Part shown: positions 44,668 through 52,926 of the stretch, in pieces
Numbering within the stretch: position 1 is the first letter of the stretch
How the letters are laid out: each line of letters starts with the position of its first letter
DNA from: Streptomyces sp. RB17
GTDB taxonomy: Bacteria > Actinomycetota > Actinomycetes > Streptomycetales > Streptomycetaceae
Length of the DNA: 64,000 nucleotides
Direction of reading: 5' to 3'
NCBI RefSeq assembly: GCF_009604455.1
Contig: NZ_WEGL01000002.1
Coordinates: 620,001-684,000 of the forward strand
The notes under the pieces: generated by a model
Database searches by the model: none
Told to the model about the DNA's origin: nothing
The model's input: the letters and a program-made list of their open reading frames with translations, nothing else
Made by a program: the position numbers and the translations under genes

Positions 44668-46230
44668 CTACAGGCCGTTCCGCAGCTGTCGCTTGAGGAT
44701 CTTCCCGGTCGCGTTCATGGGCAGGGCGTCCAGGAACTCCACCCGGCGTGGGTACTTGTAGCTCGCCATCGACTCCTTGCACCAGGCGATGAGTTCGTCC
44801 TCGGTGAGGGTGGCGCCGGGGTTGAGGACCACGCAGGCCTTGACCTCCTCGCCGTGACTCTCGTGGGGCACGCCGATGACGGCGGCCATGCTCACGGCCG
44901 GGTGGGTGTGCAGGACCTCCTCGATCTCCCGGGGGTACACGTTGAACCCGCCCCTGATGATCATGTCCTTGGCGCGGTCGACGATGTAGAGCCAGCCGTC
45001 CGCGTCCCGGCGGGCCAGGTCTCCGGTGCGGAACCAGCCGTCGCGCATGACCTCGGCGGTGGCCTCCGGGCGGTTGTGATAGCCCTTCATGACGTTGTGC
45101 CCGCGCACGACGATCTCGCCGACCTCGTCGTGCCCCTCGACACGTTTCCAGTCCTTGGTGATCAGTTCCGCCTCCACGCCCCACACCGGAAGGCCGATGG
45201 AACCGGGGCGCACCTGCTCGCCGACCGGTGTCAGCGTGGCCAGCGGGCTGGTCTCGGACAGCCCGTACCCCTCGCGGATGGTGACCCCGAAGCGTTCCTC
45301 GAAGCGGCGGTGGATCTCCACCGGCAGCGCAGCCCCGCCGGCCATGGCCCTCCGCAGATTTCCGGCGATCGCCGGCACGTCGACGTCCGCGGCGCCCGAG
45401 GCCGCCTCGCCGAGCAGCGCCCAGTACATGGTGGGAACGCCGGCGAAGAAGGTCACCCGGTGACGCTGCATCAGCGCCAGGGCCGACGCGGCGTCGAAGC
45501 GCGGCAGCAGGACCAGGGTGGACCGGCCGGCGAGGCCGGCGTTCATCTGCACGGTCTGGCCGAAGGAGTGGAACAGGGGCAGGGCGATGAGATGGACCTC
45601 GTGCTCGATCTCGCCCAGCATCTTGTGGCAGGTGAGCGCGTTGAGCGTCATGTTGGCGTGGGTGAGTTCCGCGCCCTTGGGCCGGCCGGTCGTGCCGGAG
45701 GTGTACAGGATGACCGCGGTGTCGCCGGGCTCGGTGGGCACGGTGGCGAACGCCGTGTCCTGGTCGGCCAGGGCCGTGGTCGCCGTCTGGGCGCCGCTGA
45801 CCGGGGAGTCGGCGGTGGGACGGCCGGTCAGCAGGAAGAAGTGGTCACAGCTCTCGGTCTCGCCGAACCCGGTCCAGCCCTCCTGCCCCAGCGGGAGTTC
45901 GGCCGTGCCCTCGAAGCAGAAGTACGCCTTCGCGCCGGAGTCGCGCAGGTGGTAGGCGATCTCGCGGCTCTTCAGCAGCACGTTGAGCGGGACGACGACC
46001 GCTCCGGCCTTGAGGATGCCGTAGTAGACGACGGGGAACCAGGGCACGTTCGGACAGGACAGCGCGACCTTGTCGCCCGGCTCGATGCCCCGCGAACGCA
46101 GCAGGTTGGCCACCTGACAGGCGGACGCGTCGAGCTCCGCGTAGGTCAACTGCTGGTCGCCGAGGACCACGGCGGCGCGGTCCGGCACGGCGCGTGCGCT
46201 GTCCTCGAGCATGGCGACGAGGTTGAGCAT
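44668..46230 (-). CDS. AMP-forming acyl-CoA synthetase (fatty-acid CoA ligase)
   Basis: A 520-residue adenylate-forming enzyme. It has the P-loop YTSGTTGRPKGAEL (about residue 167), YGLSETSP, the hinge DLARRDADGWLYIVDRAKDMI and the catalytic Lys in NATGKILKR near the end. It activates a carboxylic acid to acyl-CoA, feeding the downstream acyl-CoA dehydrogenase. ATG 46230 follows a purine-rich region. It is the first gene of this catabolic pair on the minus strand, and the 102-bp gap to the dehydrogenase holds a second promoter. Confidence 0.92.
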   Translation of the reverse strand: MLNLVAMLEDSARAVPDRAAVVLGDQQLTYAELDASACQVANLLRSRGIEPGDKVALSCPNVPWFPVVYYGILKAGAVVVPLNVLLKSREIAYHLRDSGAKAYFCFEGTAELPLGQEGWTGFGETESCDHFFLLTGRPTADSPVSGAQTATTALADQDTAFATVPTEPGDTAVILYTSGTTGRPKGAELTHANMTLNALTCHKMLGEIEHEVHLIALPLFHSFGQTVQMNAGLAGRSTLVLLPRFDAASALALMQRHRVTFFAGVPTMYWALLGEAASGAADVDVPAIAGNLRRAMAGGAALPVEIHRRFEERFGVTIREGYGLSETSPLATLTPVGEQVRPGSIGLPVWGVEAELITKDWKRVEGHDEVGEIVVRGHNVMKGYHNRPEATAEVMRDGWFRTGDLARRDADGWLYIVDRAKDMIIRGGFNVYPREIEEVLHTHPAVSMAAVIGVPHESHGEEVKACVVLNPGATLTEDELIAWCKESMASYKYPRRVEFLDALPMNATGKILKRQLRNGL

Positions 46231-46361
46231 CGGTTCTCCGTAAGGTGTGACGCGGCCCGGAAGGGCCGGGTGTGGCTGATCGGTTCTTGCCGGCCGTGGC
46301 GAGCCAGGGGCGGGGCAGGAGCGGTGGTTCGAGGAGAGGCATGTGACCGATGGGCGGGGCG

Positions 46362-46935
46362 GCATCGGCCCGGCCGGGCGCCGATCTTGCTCTGCCGACG
46401 GCCCACCGCACCGGCCTGGTGGCCGACCGGGTGCGGCTGCTCAACCGGCTCCGCGACGTACTGACCGGCGTCTTCCCCGCGCTGGAACGGCCTTTCGCCA
46501 GGCTGACGTTCTGGCTCACCAACCGGGGCGTACGTAGTGCCGACCTGGTCGCGGCCACCGCCCTGGAGGCGGCTCGCGCGCAGCGGACGGCACGGCCCGG
46601 TGAGGACGTCACCGCGCGGTTCGTGGCTGACCCGGCGACGCGGATCCCCGCCCCGGACGCCCGGCTCGAACGTATCGACCAGCAGATCCGGGACACCTTC
46701 CGCGCCCACCCGCAGGCGGAGATCATCGAATCCCTGCCGGGCACGGGCCCCATCCTCGGCGCTGAGCACGTCGTCGCCGCCGTGGACCTGTCGGCCTACG
46801 CGGACGCCGGGCACCTGGCCTCCGCGGCAGGACCGGTACCCGTTCCACGCGACTCCGGCCGGCGCACCGGCACCATGCACCGGCCCGAGCCCCACAGCCG
46901 CCGCCTCAAGCTCCTGCGCGACAACCGGGTTCACA
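46362..46935 (+). pseudogene. IS110-family transposase remnant
   Basis: The sequence matches the middle and transposase-20 part of IS110/IS117-type enzymes: TAHRTGLVADRVRLLNRLRDVLTGVFPALER, then ERIDQQIRDTFRAHPQAEIIESLPG and YADAGHLASAAGPVPVPRDSGRRTG. The N-terminal DEDD catalytic region is missing, a segment after ALER is deleted, and the C-terminus is cut after HSRRLK. It abuts the MFS gene end. No terminal repeats are visible. Confidence 0.8.
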
Positions 46936-48268
46936 GGGCTTCGCCGGACTGTGCGTCCCGTCGGGTCTGTGCGTTCAGGTCCTGCTCGTAGGTCCGCGAG
47001 GCGTACCAGAGGGCGGCGGCCGAACCGATGCAGAACAGGGGCATCACGGTGAGGGCGGTGGGCAGGCCGTACGCGTCCGAGAGCCGGCCGGTGAGCAGCG
47101 GTCCCACGGCCAGGCCGAAGAGGTTCTGCACCAGCACCAGCATGCCGAGGGCGGTGGCGCGGACCGAGGAGTCCACGATGTCCATGACCACGGCCGGGAC
47201 CGGCCCGATGACAGAGGTCACCGCGAAGGTGCCGACGACGATCAGGCACAGCTGCAGCGGACCGGTGGGCACCGCCCCGAAAGCGGAGGTCAGCAGGGCC
47301 AGGGCGAGCAGGGCGAACGCGGCGGGGAAGAGGAGCTTGTTGCGGGCGCGCGTCGCGCTCGCGCGGTCCGCCAGGCCGCCGAGCACGAAGGTGCCGACGG
47401 CACTGGCGAGGATCGCCACGGCGGACACCGCTCCGGCCCGGGTGTCGGTGTAGCCGTAGGCCCGGGTGAGATAGCTGGGCAGCCAGGCGAAGAGCGTGGA
47501 GAGCACCGCCAGTTGCAGGGCGCTGGCGAGGTAGACCGGGACGGCGGTGCGGGCGCGGAAGAGTTCGGCCATGACGGCGCGCAGTCCGACCGGGACCGCC
47601 GGCGCGTCCTGCCCGGTGGCGACCGCGTCGGTGCCGGGGGCGTGGCGCTCGCGCACCTTGAGGAACAGCAGAGCCAGCACCGCGCCGGGCACGGAGAACA
47701 CGCCGAGGGTGATGCGCCAGCCGAGCTGGCCGACCATCAAGCCGCCCAGGAAGACGCCGAACACCGCGCCGATGGGCGCCGCGGACAGGAAGGCGCCCGC
47801 CACCGTGGAGCGCTTGCGCTGCGGGAACAGACTGGCGAGCAGGGCACCGCCCGCCGGGCCGTAGCCCGCCTCACCGGCTCCGACGGCCGCCCGGGCGGCA
47901 ACCATCTGGCCGTAGTTGCCGCTGATGGCGCAGCCCAACGCGGCCAGGCTCCAGACGGTGCCCATCAGCGCGACCGACTTCGCCCGGCTCCAGCGGTCCG
48001 CCAGGCGGGCGAGCGGGAGCGCGCCGAGGCCCACGGTCACCGAGACGACGGAGACCAGGGCGCCCAGCTGCGTGTCGGAGAGCCCCCACTGGTCCTTCAG
48101 GAACGGGAAGGCGGAGACGATGATCTGGCGGTCGATGTAGTCCGTGAGCGCCAGCGCGAAGGCCAGCGCGAAGACGTACCACGCGTAGCGCCGGGAGACC
48201 GGGGGCGTGGCCGGGCCGGAGGCATCGACGCCCGGCCCCCGTCCCGGACGGAGCGATGGCGAGCCCAT
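46931..48268 (-). CDS. MFS transporter (spinster/ACS-like)
   Basis: A 445-residue, 12-helix major facilitator. The first helix motif TDYIDRQIIVSAFPFLKDQWGLSDTQLG and LARLADRWSRAK place it near the anion:cation symporter/spinster-like branch that imports organic acids. ATG 48268 has GGAGG 7 bp upstream. It is the last gene of a four-gene minus-strand operon and probably takes up the compound the operon processes. Confidence 0.88.
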   Translation of the reverse strand: MGSPSLRPGRGPGVDASGPATPPVSRRYAWYVFALAFALALTDYIDRQIIVSAFPFLKDQWGLSDTQLGALVSVVSVTVGLGALPLARLADRWSRAKSVALMGTVWSLAALGCAISGNYGQMVAARAAVGAGEAGYGPAGGALLASLFPQRKRSTVAGAFLSAAPIGAVFGVFLGGLMVGQLGWRITLGVFSVPGAVLALLFLKVRERHAPGTDAVATGQDAPAVPVGLRAVMAELFRARTAVPVYLASALQLAVLSTLFAWLPSYLTRAYGYTDTRAGAVSAVAILASAVGTFVLGGLADRASATRARNKLLFPAAFALLALALLTSAFGAVPTGPLQLCLIVVGTFAVTSVIGPVPAVVMDIVDSSVRATALGMLVLVQNLFGLAVGPLLTGRLSDAYGLPTALTVMPLFCIGSAAALWYASRTYEQDLNAQTRRDAQSGEAL

Positions 48269-48341
48269 GGGGAACCTCCGTGAGGCCTGGTCCGGCCCGC
48301 GAGGGCCGGACACGGTTGCTGGGTCTGTTGCAGGACCGGGA

Positions 48342-49667
48342 TCAGCCAGCCTTGCGGATGCCGGGCATGCGCCAGCTGCCGTCGAGGGCCTCCGGGCGGG
48401 GGAGGTAGAGGCGCATGATGACGTTGAACGAACCTTCCGGCGCGGGCAGCCAGTTGGCCTCGCGGCCCTCGCCCGGGGACGCGTGCTGGATCAGCAGGGT
48501 CAGGGAGCCGTCGGGGTTGAACTCCAGGGCGTCCCGGTCGCCGATGGCGTAGCGGTTCAGCGGGTTGTCCACGAAGAACTGCCGGTCGTTGTACATGGTC
48601 AGGGACCAGAAGGCGTCGGCGGGCGGCAGGGCGTCGGCCTCGAAGTGGAGGGTGTAGGAGGTGCCGCCGTGCAGCGGTTCGCGGCCGGCGTCCACCCGGC
48701 ACAGCGGATAGAGCGCGTCCTGGGGGAGATTGGCGCCCAGGCCGACCCAGGCGATCGAGGCCCGGTGCAGATAGTCCGTGCCGTACTCGCCCAGGTCGTA
48801 CGCGGTCAGCCAGCCGTCGTGGAAGTCGGCGCGGGGCCAGCGGCCCCTCTCCTCGACCCGCTTCAGCCCGTCGGCCGCTCCGCGTGCGATCTGCTTCTGC
48901 TCGTCCGGGGTGAGGGCGTCCCAGTCGAACGGCCGTCCGGCGATGACGCCGAGTCGTTCCAGCGCCTCCGTCATCGGGGCGTCGGCGGCCCGCTCCGGGT
49001 TGGTCGCCAGCAGATGGGCCGTCATCGCGAAGAAGGTGGCGGCATCGAGCGTGGCGACCTGGTCGACGGGCGCCGTCACGGCGTCCACGGGACCGGGTCC
49101 GGGCTCCGCGGCGCTCGTGGAGCCGCCGAGCGGGGTCAGCCGGTAGCCGGCCTGGACCGCGTGCACGGCCGGATAGTCGGCCACTGTGTCGGTGTAGGTC
49201 CGGCCGATGCACCAGACCGTGGCGGTCGGGGCGTCGATGCGCTGGACGCCGTCCGGCAGTTCGCCCTGCCAGCCGGGGCCGACCAGGGCGAACTCCGCCG
49301 CCTCGTTGCCGGTGGTGCGGGTGCCGGGGCAGGCGAAGACGTTGGTCCAGGCGTCGAGCAGCTCAAGCATGTAGTACCGGCCGTCCGTGTCCGGGACGGA
49401 CAGCTGCACCGGGCCCGCCGACAGGTCCAGCCAGGCGACCGAGTACAGGGTGTCGACATTGGGGCTGACCACCGACTCGAAGGCCGCGTCAGGGAACGCC
49501 GGGGCGTGCGCGAAGGTGTTGATGGGGGCGTGCCCCACCTCCGGCGCGTACTTGGACGTCATCTGCCGCTTCGTCAGCTCCATCAGGACCAGCGGGTAGG
49601 CGAAGACGTACGTCTCCGCGGCCAGGTCGGCGAGCTCTGTGGCGGTCTCGTTCTGCACGTCGGTCAT
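48342..49667 (-). CDS. DUF1254/DUF1214 domain protein
   Basis: A 441-residue protein with an N-terminal DUF1254 region (AAETYVFAYPLVLMELTKRQM; SPNVDTLYSVAWLDLS) and a C-terminal DUF1214 region (FWSLTMYNDRQFFVDNPLNRYAIGDRD). No signal peptide is evident, unlike many relatives. Function is unknown. It lies third in the operon SDR, M24, DUF1254, MFS. Confidence 0.9.
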   Translation of the reverse strand: MTDVQNETATELADLAAETYVFAYPLVLMELTKRQMTSKYAPEVGHAPINTFAHAPAFPDAAFESVVSPNVDTLYSVAWLDLSAGPVQLSVPDTDGRYYMLELLDAWTNVFACPGTRTTGNEAAEFALVGPGWQGELPDGVQRIDAPTATVWCIGRTYTDTVADYPAVHAVQAGYRLTPLGGSTSAAEPGPGPVDAVTAPVDQVATLDAATFFAMTAHLLATNPERAADAPMTEALERLGVIAGRPFDWDALTPDEQKQIARGAADGLKRVEERGRWPRADFHDGWLTAYDLGEYGTDYLHRASIAWVGLGANLPQDALYPLCRVDAGREPLHGGTSYTLHFEADALPPADAFWSLTMYNDRQFFVDNPLNRYAIGDRDALEFNPDGSLTLLIQHASPGEGREANWLPAPEGSFNVIMRLYLPRPEALDGSWRMPGIRKAG

Positions 49668-49715
49668 GGGGGTTTCTCTCAGGTTCTGGAATACGTGAGT
49701 GGGTGTCGTCGCCGG

Positions 49716-50606
49716 TCAGGCGGCCCGGTGCTGCTGCCAGTAGCGGATGTGGGGCAGGTCGTCGTCGAGCCAGTACGCGTCGTCCTCCGTGACCACGAGC
49801 AACTCCTCCCACTTGACGCCGATCTCGCCCTTGCCGATGTGGGGTTCGACGGCCCACAGCCCGGGCTCGCAGGGCTGGTCGGAGGTCTCTCCCCACAGCG
49901 GGGTCCGGTTGAGCCGGGGGCGGATCGCGGACTCGAGCAGGTGCCCGCTCAGGTAGGCGATGGCCTGCGGGCTGAACCCCTGCACCCGGAAGGTGGGCAG
50001 CCGGGTGCCGGGCACCTTGCCCACCTTGTGGGCGATGACCGAGCCGGGGTAGTAGCTGTGGATGTTCTCGTAGCCCTGGTCGGCGATGAGCTTGTCGACC
50101 TCCCGGTAGATCCGGGACTGCGGGGTGCCCTGCCTGACCAGGTCCAGGATGAGCGCGCGGTGGGGCTCCAGCGCCATCCGGGCGGCGTGGAAGTCCTCGT
50201 CGTCCTCGCCGCCGAGGCTGCACGAGTAGCCCATGTCGCAGGCGAATCCGCCCACCACGGGGCCGACGTCGAGGATGACCGCGTCACCGCGGCGCAGCGG
50301 TCGGTCGGTGGGCTGGAACTGCTTGCCGAAGTGGGCGATCTTCGGGTTGAGCAGGCTGGTGAGCGCCCCGCCCTTCGGCTTCTCGAAGTTCTTGAACCGG
50401 GTGCGGTCCCCGAACCAGGCGAAGCCGTAGTGGAAGAAGCGGGTCACTCCGTGCGCGCGGAGCCAGTCCTCGATGGCCTTCGCGGCCTGCTTCTCGGTGA
50501 TTCCCTCGTACAGCTGCGCCTCTACGGCGGCCACCGCGTCGTAGGCCAGCCGCTGGGCCGCCTTGACCTCGGCCAGCTCCTGGTCGGTGAAGTGTTCCTT
50601 GGACAT
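49716..50606 (-). CDS. M24 family metallopeptidase-like hydrolase
   Basis: A 296-residue pita-bread-fold protein. Metal ligands are visible as the two Asp in ILDVGPVVGGFACDMGYS, His in the following region, Glu in WAVEPHIG and Glu in VKWEELLVV. It lacks the N-terminal creatinase domain, so it resembles methionine aminopeptidase-size or amidohydrolase members. Its operon partners suggest it cleaves a small amide or ester rather than peptides; that is inference. The gap to the SDR gene is 76 bp. Confidence 0.88.
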   Translation of the reverse strand: MSKEHFTDQELAEVKAAQRLAYDAVAAVEAQLYEGITEKQAAKAIEDWLRAHGVTRFFHYGFAWFGDRTRFKNFEKPKGGALTSLLNPKIAHFGKQFQPTDRPLRRGDAVILDVGPVVGGFACDMGYSCSLGGEDDEDFHAARMALEPHRALILDLVRQGTPQSRIYREVDKLIADQGYENIHSYYPGSVIAHKVGKVPGTRLPTFRVQGFSPQAIAYLSGHLLESAIRPRLNRTPLWGETSDQPCEPGLWAVEPHIGKGEIGVKWEELLVVTEDDAYWLDDDLPHIRYWQQHRAA

Positions 50607-50682
50607 CGGTCAAACCTCTCGGGGCGGTTCACCGCCGGTTGATCGTGCCGGCGGGGTGGGACGGGGCGGGTGCCGGATCCGG

Positions 50683-51525
50683 CTAGTCGGCCATGGCGGC
50701 CAGGCGGGCGGAGAACCAGCGGCCGGCCGGAGGCACCGCGCGCGACAGCCAGTAACTGAGGTGGGCCTCGGCGGCGATCGGGGCGACGGGCTTGTTCCGG
50801 TCCACGGCGCGCAGGACGTTGCGGGCGACGCGCTCGGCGGTGTAACCGCGCTTGCGGTACAGCGCGGCCAGGTGCTCGCGGCGCCGGTCGTGGTCGCCGC
50901 CGCCGCGGATCGGGGTCGCCCGGGTGATGTTGGTGTTGATCACGCCGGGGCAGACCGCGGTCACGCCGATCCCGTGCGGGCGCATCTCCAGGCGCAGTGT
51001 CTCCGAGAGGCCGAACACCGCGAACTTCGTCGTGCTGTAGGCCGACAGCTGCGGGTTGGCGAGGACACCGGCGGTGGAGGAGAGGTTGACGACATGGCCG
51101 CCCCTGCCCCGTTCGATCATGGTGGGAAGGAACGCCGAGCAGCCGTGCACGACGCCCATCAGGTTGATCGACACCAGCCAGTCCCAGTCCTTGGGCCCGG
51201 TGTCCAGGAAACCGGCGAGCAGCCCGACGCCCGCGTTGTTGACCAGCAGGTCCGCGACGCCGAAGCGTTCGTGGGTGGCTGCGGCGAAGGCCTCCATGTC
51301 CGCGGCGCGAGCCACATCGACACGCTGGGTGAGCACCGCGCGGCCCAAGGCCCGGATGCCGTCGGCGGTCTCCGCCAGCCCCTGCTCATTGAGGTCGCAC
51401 AGGGCGAGGTCGGCACCGCGGCGGGCGGACAGCAGGGCCAGCTCGCGGCCGATGCCGCTGCCGGCTCCGGTGATGACCACGGTGCGGCCGCTCAGGTCCG
51501 AGGTCTTGATGCGTGGTGAGGGCAT
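50683..51525 (-). CDS. Short-chain dehydrogenase/reductase
   Basis: A 280-residue classical SDR with TGAGSGIGRELA, NNAG, Ser in VNLSSTAG and the YSTTK catalytic motif. The C-terminal extension after the core (about residues 195-280, with YRKRGYTAERVARN) is typical of SDRs acting on alcohols of hydrophobic compounds. It is the first gene of the minus-strand operon. The 125-bp gap to the divergent PucR gene carries both promoters. Confidence 0.92.
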   Translation of the reverse strand: MPSPRIKTSDLSGRTVVITGAGSGIGRELALLSARRGADLALCDLNEQGLAETADGIRALGRAVLTQRVDVARAADMEAFAAATHERFGVADLLVNNAGVGLLAGFLDTGPKDWDWLVSINLMGVVHGCSAFLPTMIERGRGGHVVNLSSTAGVLANPQLSAYSTTKFAVFGLSETLRLEMRPHGIGVTAVCPGVINTNITRATPIRGGGDHDRRREHLAALYRKRGYTAERVARNVLRAVDRNKPVAPIAAEAHLSYWLSRAVPPAGRWFSARLAAMAD

Positions 51526-51650
51526 GCGCGGACGTTATGCGGCGCGGGCCTGTGCGGGCTTGTACTGGGCTGCCAACAGTGGCGCGGATCTTGGCGCCCG
51601 GTGACAAGCGGCCGATCGCCGGTGCAGGAGCGCCTCGATAGACTCGCGGA

Positions 51651-52913
51651 GTGGAGATCGAGTGGGCGCCTGCGCGCAGGCCGGCTGCCCAGAAGGCCTG
51701 GCGGCAGGTGCTTCGCCCGGTCGCGGCCGAGCTGGCCACGCAGGCGGCGGCACTCGCGGAACGGGTCACCGCGGCCCTGAAGGCCGAGGGACCGGAGTGG
51801 TTTCCGGACGCCGAGTCGGTCGCCGAGAGCGTCAAGAGCAACGAGGCGCACTTCCGGCTGATCGCCGAGGCCCTCGAACGGGGAGGGGACCCGTGCCGGG
51901 TCGACCTTCCGGCCTCGACCGTGGAGGCGACACGGTCCGTGGTGCACCGGCAACTGGCGCTCGCGGCGATCCTGCGCTCCTACCGGCTCGGACACGAGAT
52001 GCTGTGGCAGTGGGTGTTCGACCGGATCACCGCCCGGCCGGCCGATCCGGCCGAGCAGACGGCAGCCGTCGATCTGGCGTCACGCTGGCTGTTCGCCTAC
52101 GTCGACGCGGCGGTCAAGCAGACGGAACACGAGTACGCGGCCGAGCGCGAGGCGTGGATGCGCAGTGCCGCCGCGGCCCGCGCGGAGGCGATCACGGCCA
52201 TCCTGGCCGGGCGTGAACGCGACCAGCGCCGGGCGACGAACCGGCTGCGTTACGAGCTCGCCCGCCACCACCTCGGCCTGATCGCCTGGGGGGTCGAGGC
52301 CACGTCCGACGCGCGGGCCGCCCAGGTGGTGGCGGCCGCCGGGCGGGCCGTGGGCGCGGACGCCACGCTGACCCACTCGCTCGGGCCGCAGACGCACGCC
52401 GCCTGGCTGAGCCGCACCACGCCGTTCACCGAGGCGGACCTCGACCCCGCGCGGCTCGCCGCCCCGGCGGGGGTCCGGGTCGTCCTCGGCGAGCCGGCGT
52501 ACGGGCTGGACGGCTTCCGCCGCACACACATCGAGGCCGCGCATGCCCGCCGGGTGGTGATGCTGGCCGAACCGCACACCGCGCCGGTCGCCCGCTACCG
52601 GAACATGGCCGTCGCCGCACTCGGCACAGTGGACGCCGAGCAGGCCCGGACGTTCGTCATCCGGGTGCTCGGTGACCTCGCCGCCGACGACGAGGCCACC
52701 TTCCGGCTGGCGACGACGCTGGCCAGCTACCTCGACGAGAACTGCAGCCGCACCCGCACCGCCGAACGTCTCATGATCCACCCCAACACGGTCACCTACC
52801 GGGTCCACCAGGCGCGCCAGATCCTCGGCCGCGGCATCGACAGCGACACCCTGGACGTCCGGGTGGCCCTGGCACTGCTGCCCACCCTGCGGGGCCTGCC
52901 GCCGGCCCCGTAG
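51651..52913 (+). CDS. PucR family transcriptional regulator
   Basis: A 420-residue regulator. The N-terminal RsbRD-like helical region (about residues 10-165) and a middle GGDEF-like CdaR region (about residues 170-300) precede the C-terminal PucR helix-turn-helix (YLDENCSRTRTAERLMIHPNTVTYRVHQARQIL, about residues 363-395). PucR proteins usually activate or repress adjacent catabolic genes, so it most likely controls the divergent SDR-M24-DUF1254-MFS operon. GTG 51651 is the start of the conserved reading. Confidence 0.92.
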   Translation: MEIEWAPARRPAAQKAWRQVLRPVAAELATQAAALAERVTAALKAEGPEWFPDAESVAESVKSNEAHFRLIAEALERGGDPCRVDLPASTVEATRSVVHRQLALAAILRSYRLGHEMLWQWVFDRITARPADPAEQTAAVDLASRWLFAYVDAAVKQTEHEYAAEREAWMRSAAAARAEAITAILAGRERDQRRATNRLRYELARHHLGLIAWGVEATSDARAAQVVAAAGRAVGADATLTHSLGPQTHAAWLSRTTPFTEADLDPARLAAPAGVRVVLGEPAYGLDGFRRTHIEAAHARRVVMLAEPHTAPVARYRNMAVAALGTVDAEQARTFVIRVLGDLAADDEATFRLATTLASYLDENCSRTRTAERLMIHPNTVTYRVHQARQILGRGIDSDTLDVRVALALLPTLRGLPPAP

Positions 52914-52926
52914 ACGCGTACGGCCG

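Noticed and set aside
43312..46464. 1050-codon plus-strand open frame
   Set aside because: Antisense of the acyl-CoA dehydrogenase and ligase genes, with Gly/Val/Asp/His-rich composition typical of a shadow frame.
46362..46935. Active insertion sequence
   Set aside because: The transposase lacks its catalytic N-terminus and its C-terminus, and no element ends are visible.
48207..50642. 811-codon plus-strand open frame
   Set aside because: Antisense of the MFS, DUF1254 and M24 genes; no recognisable domain.
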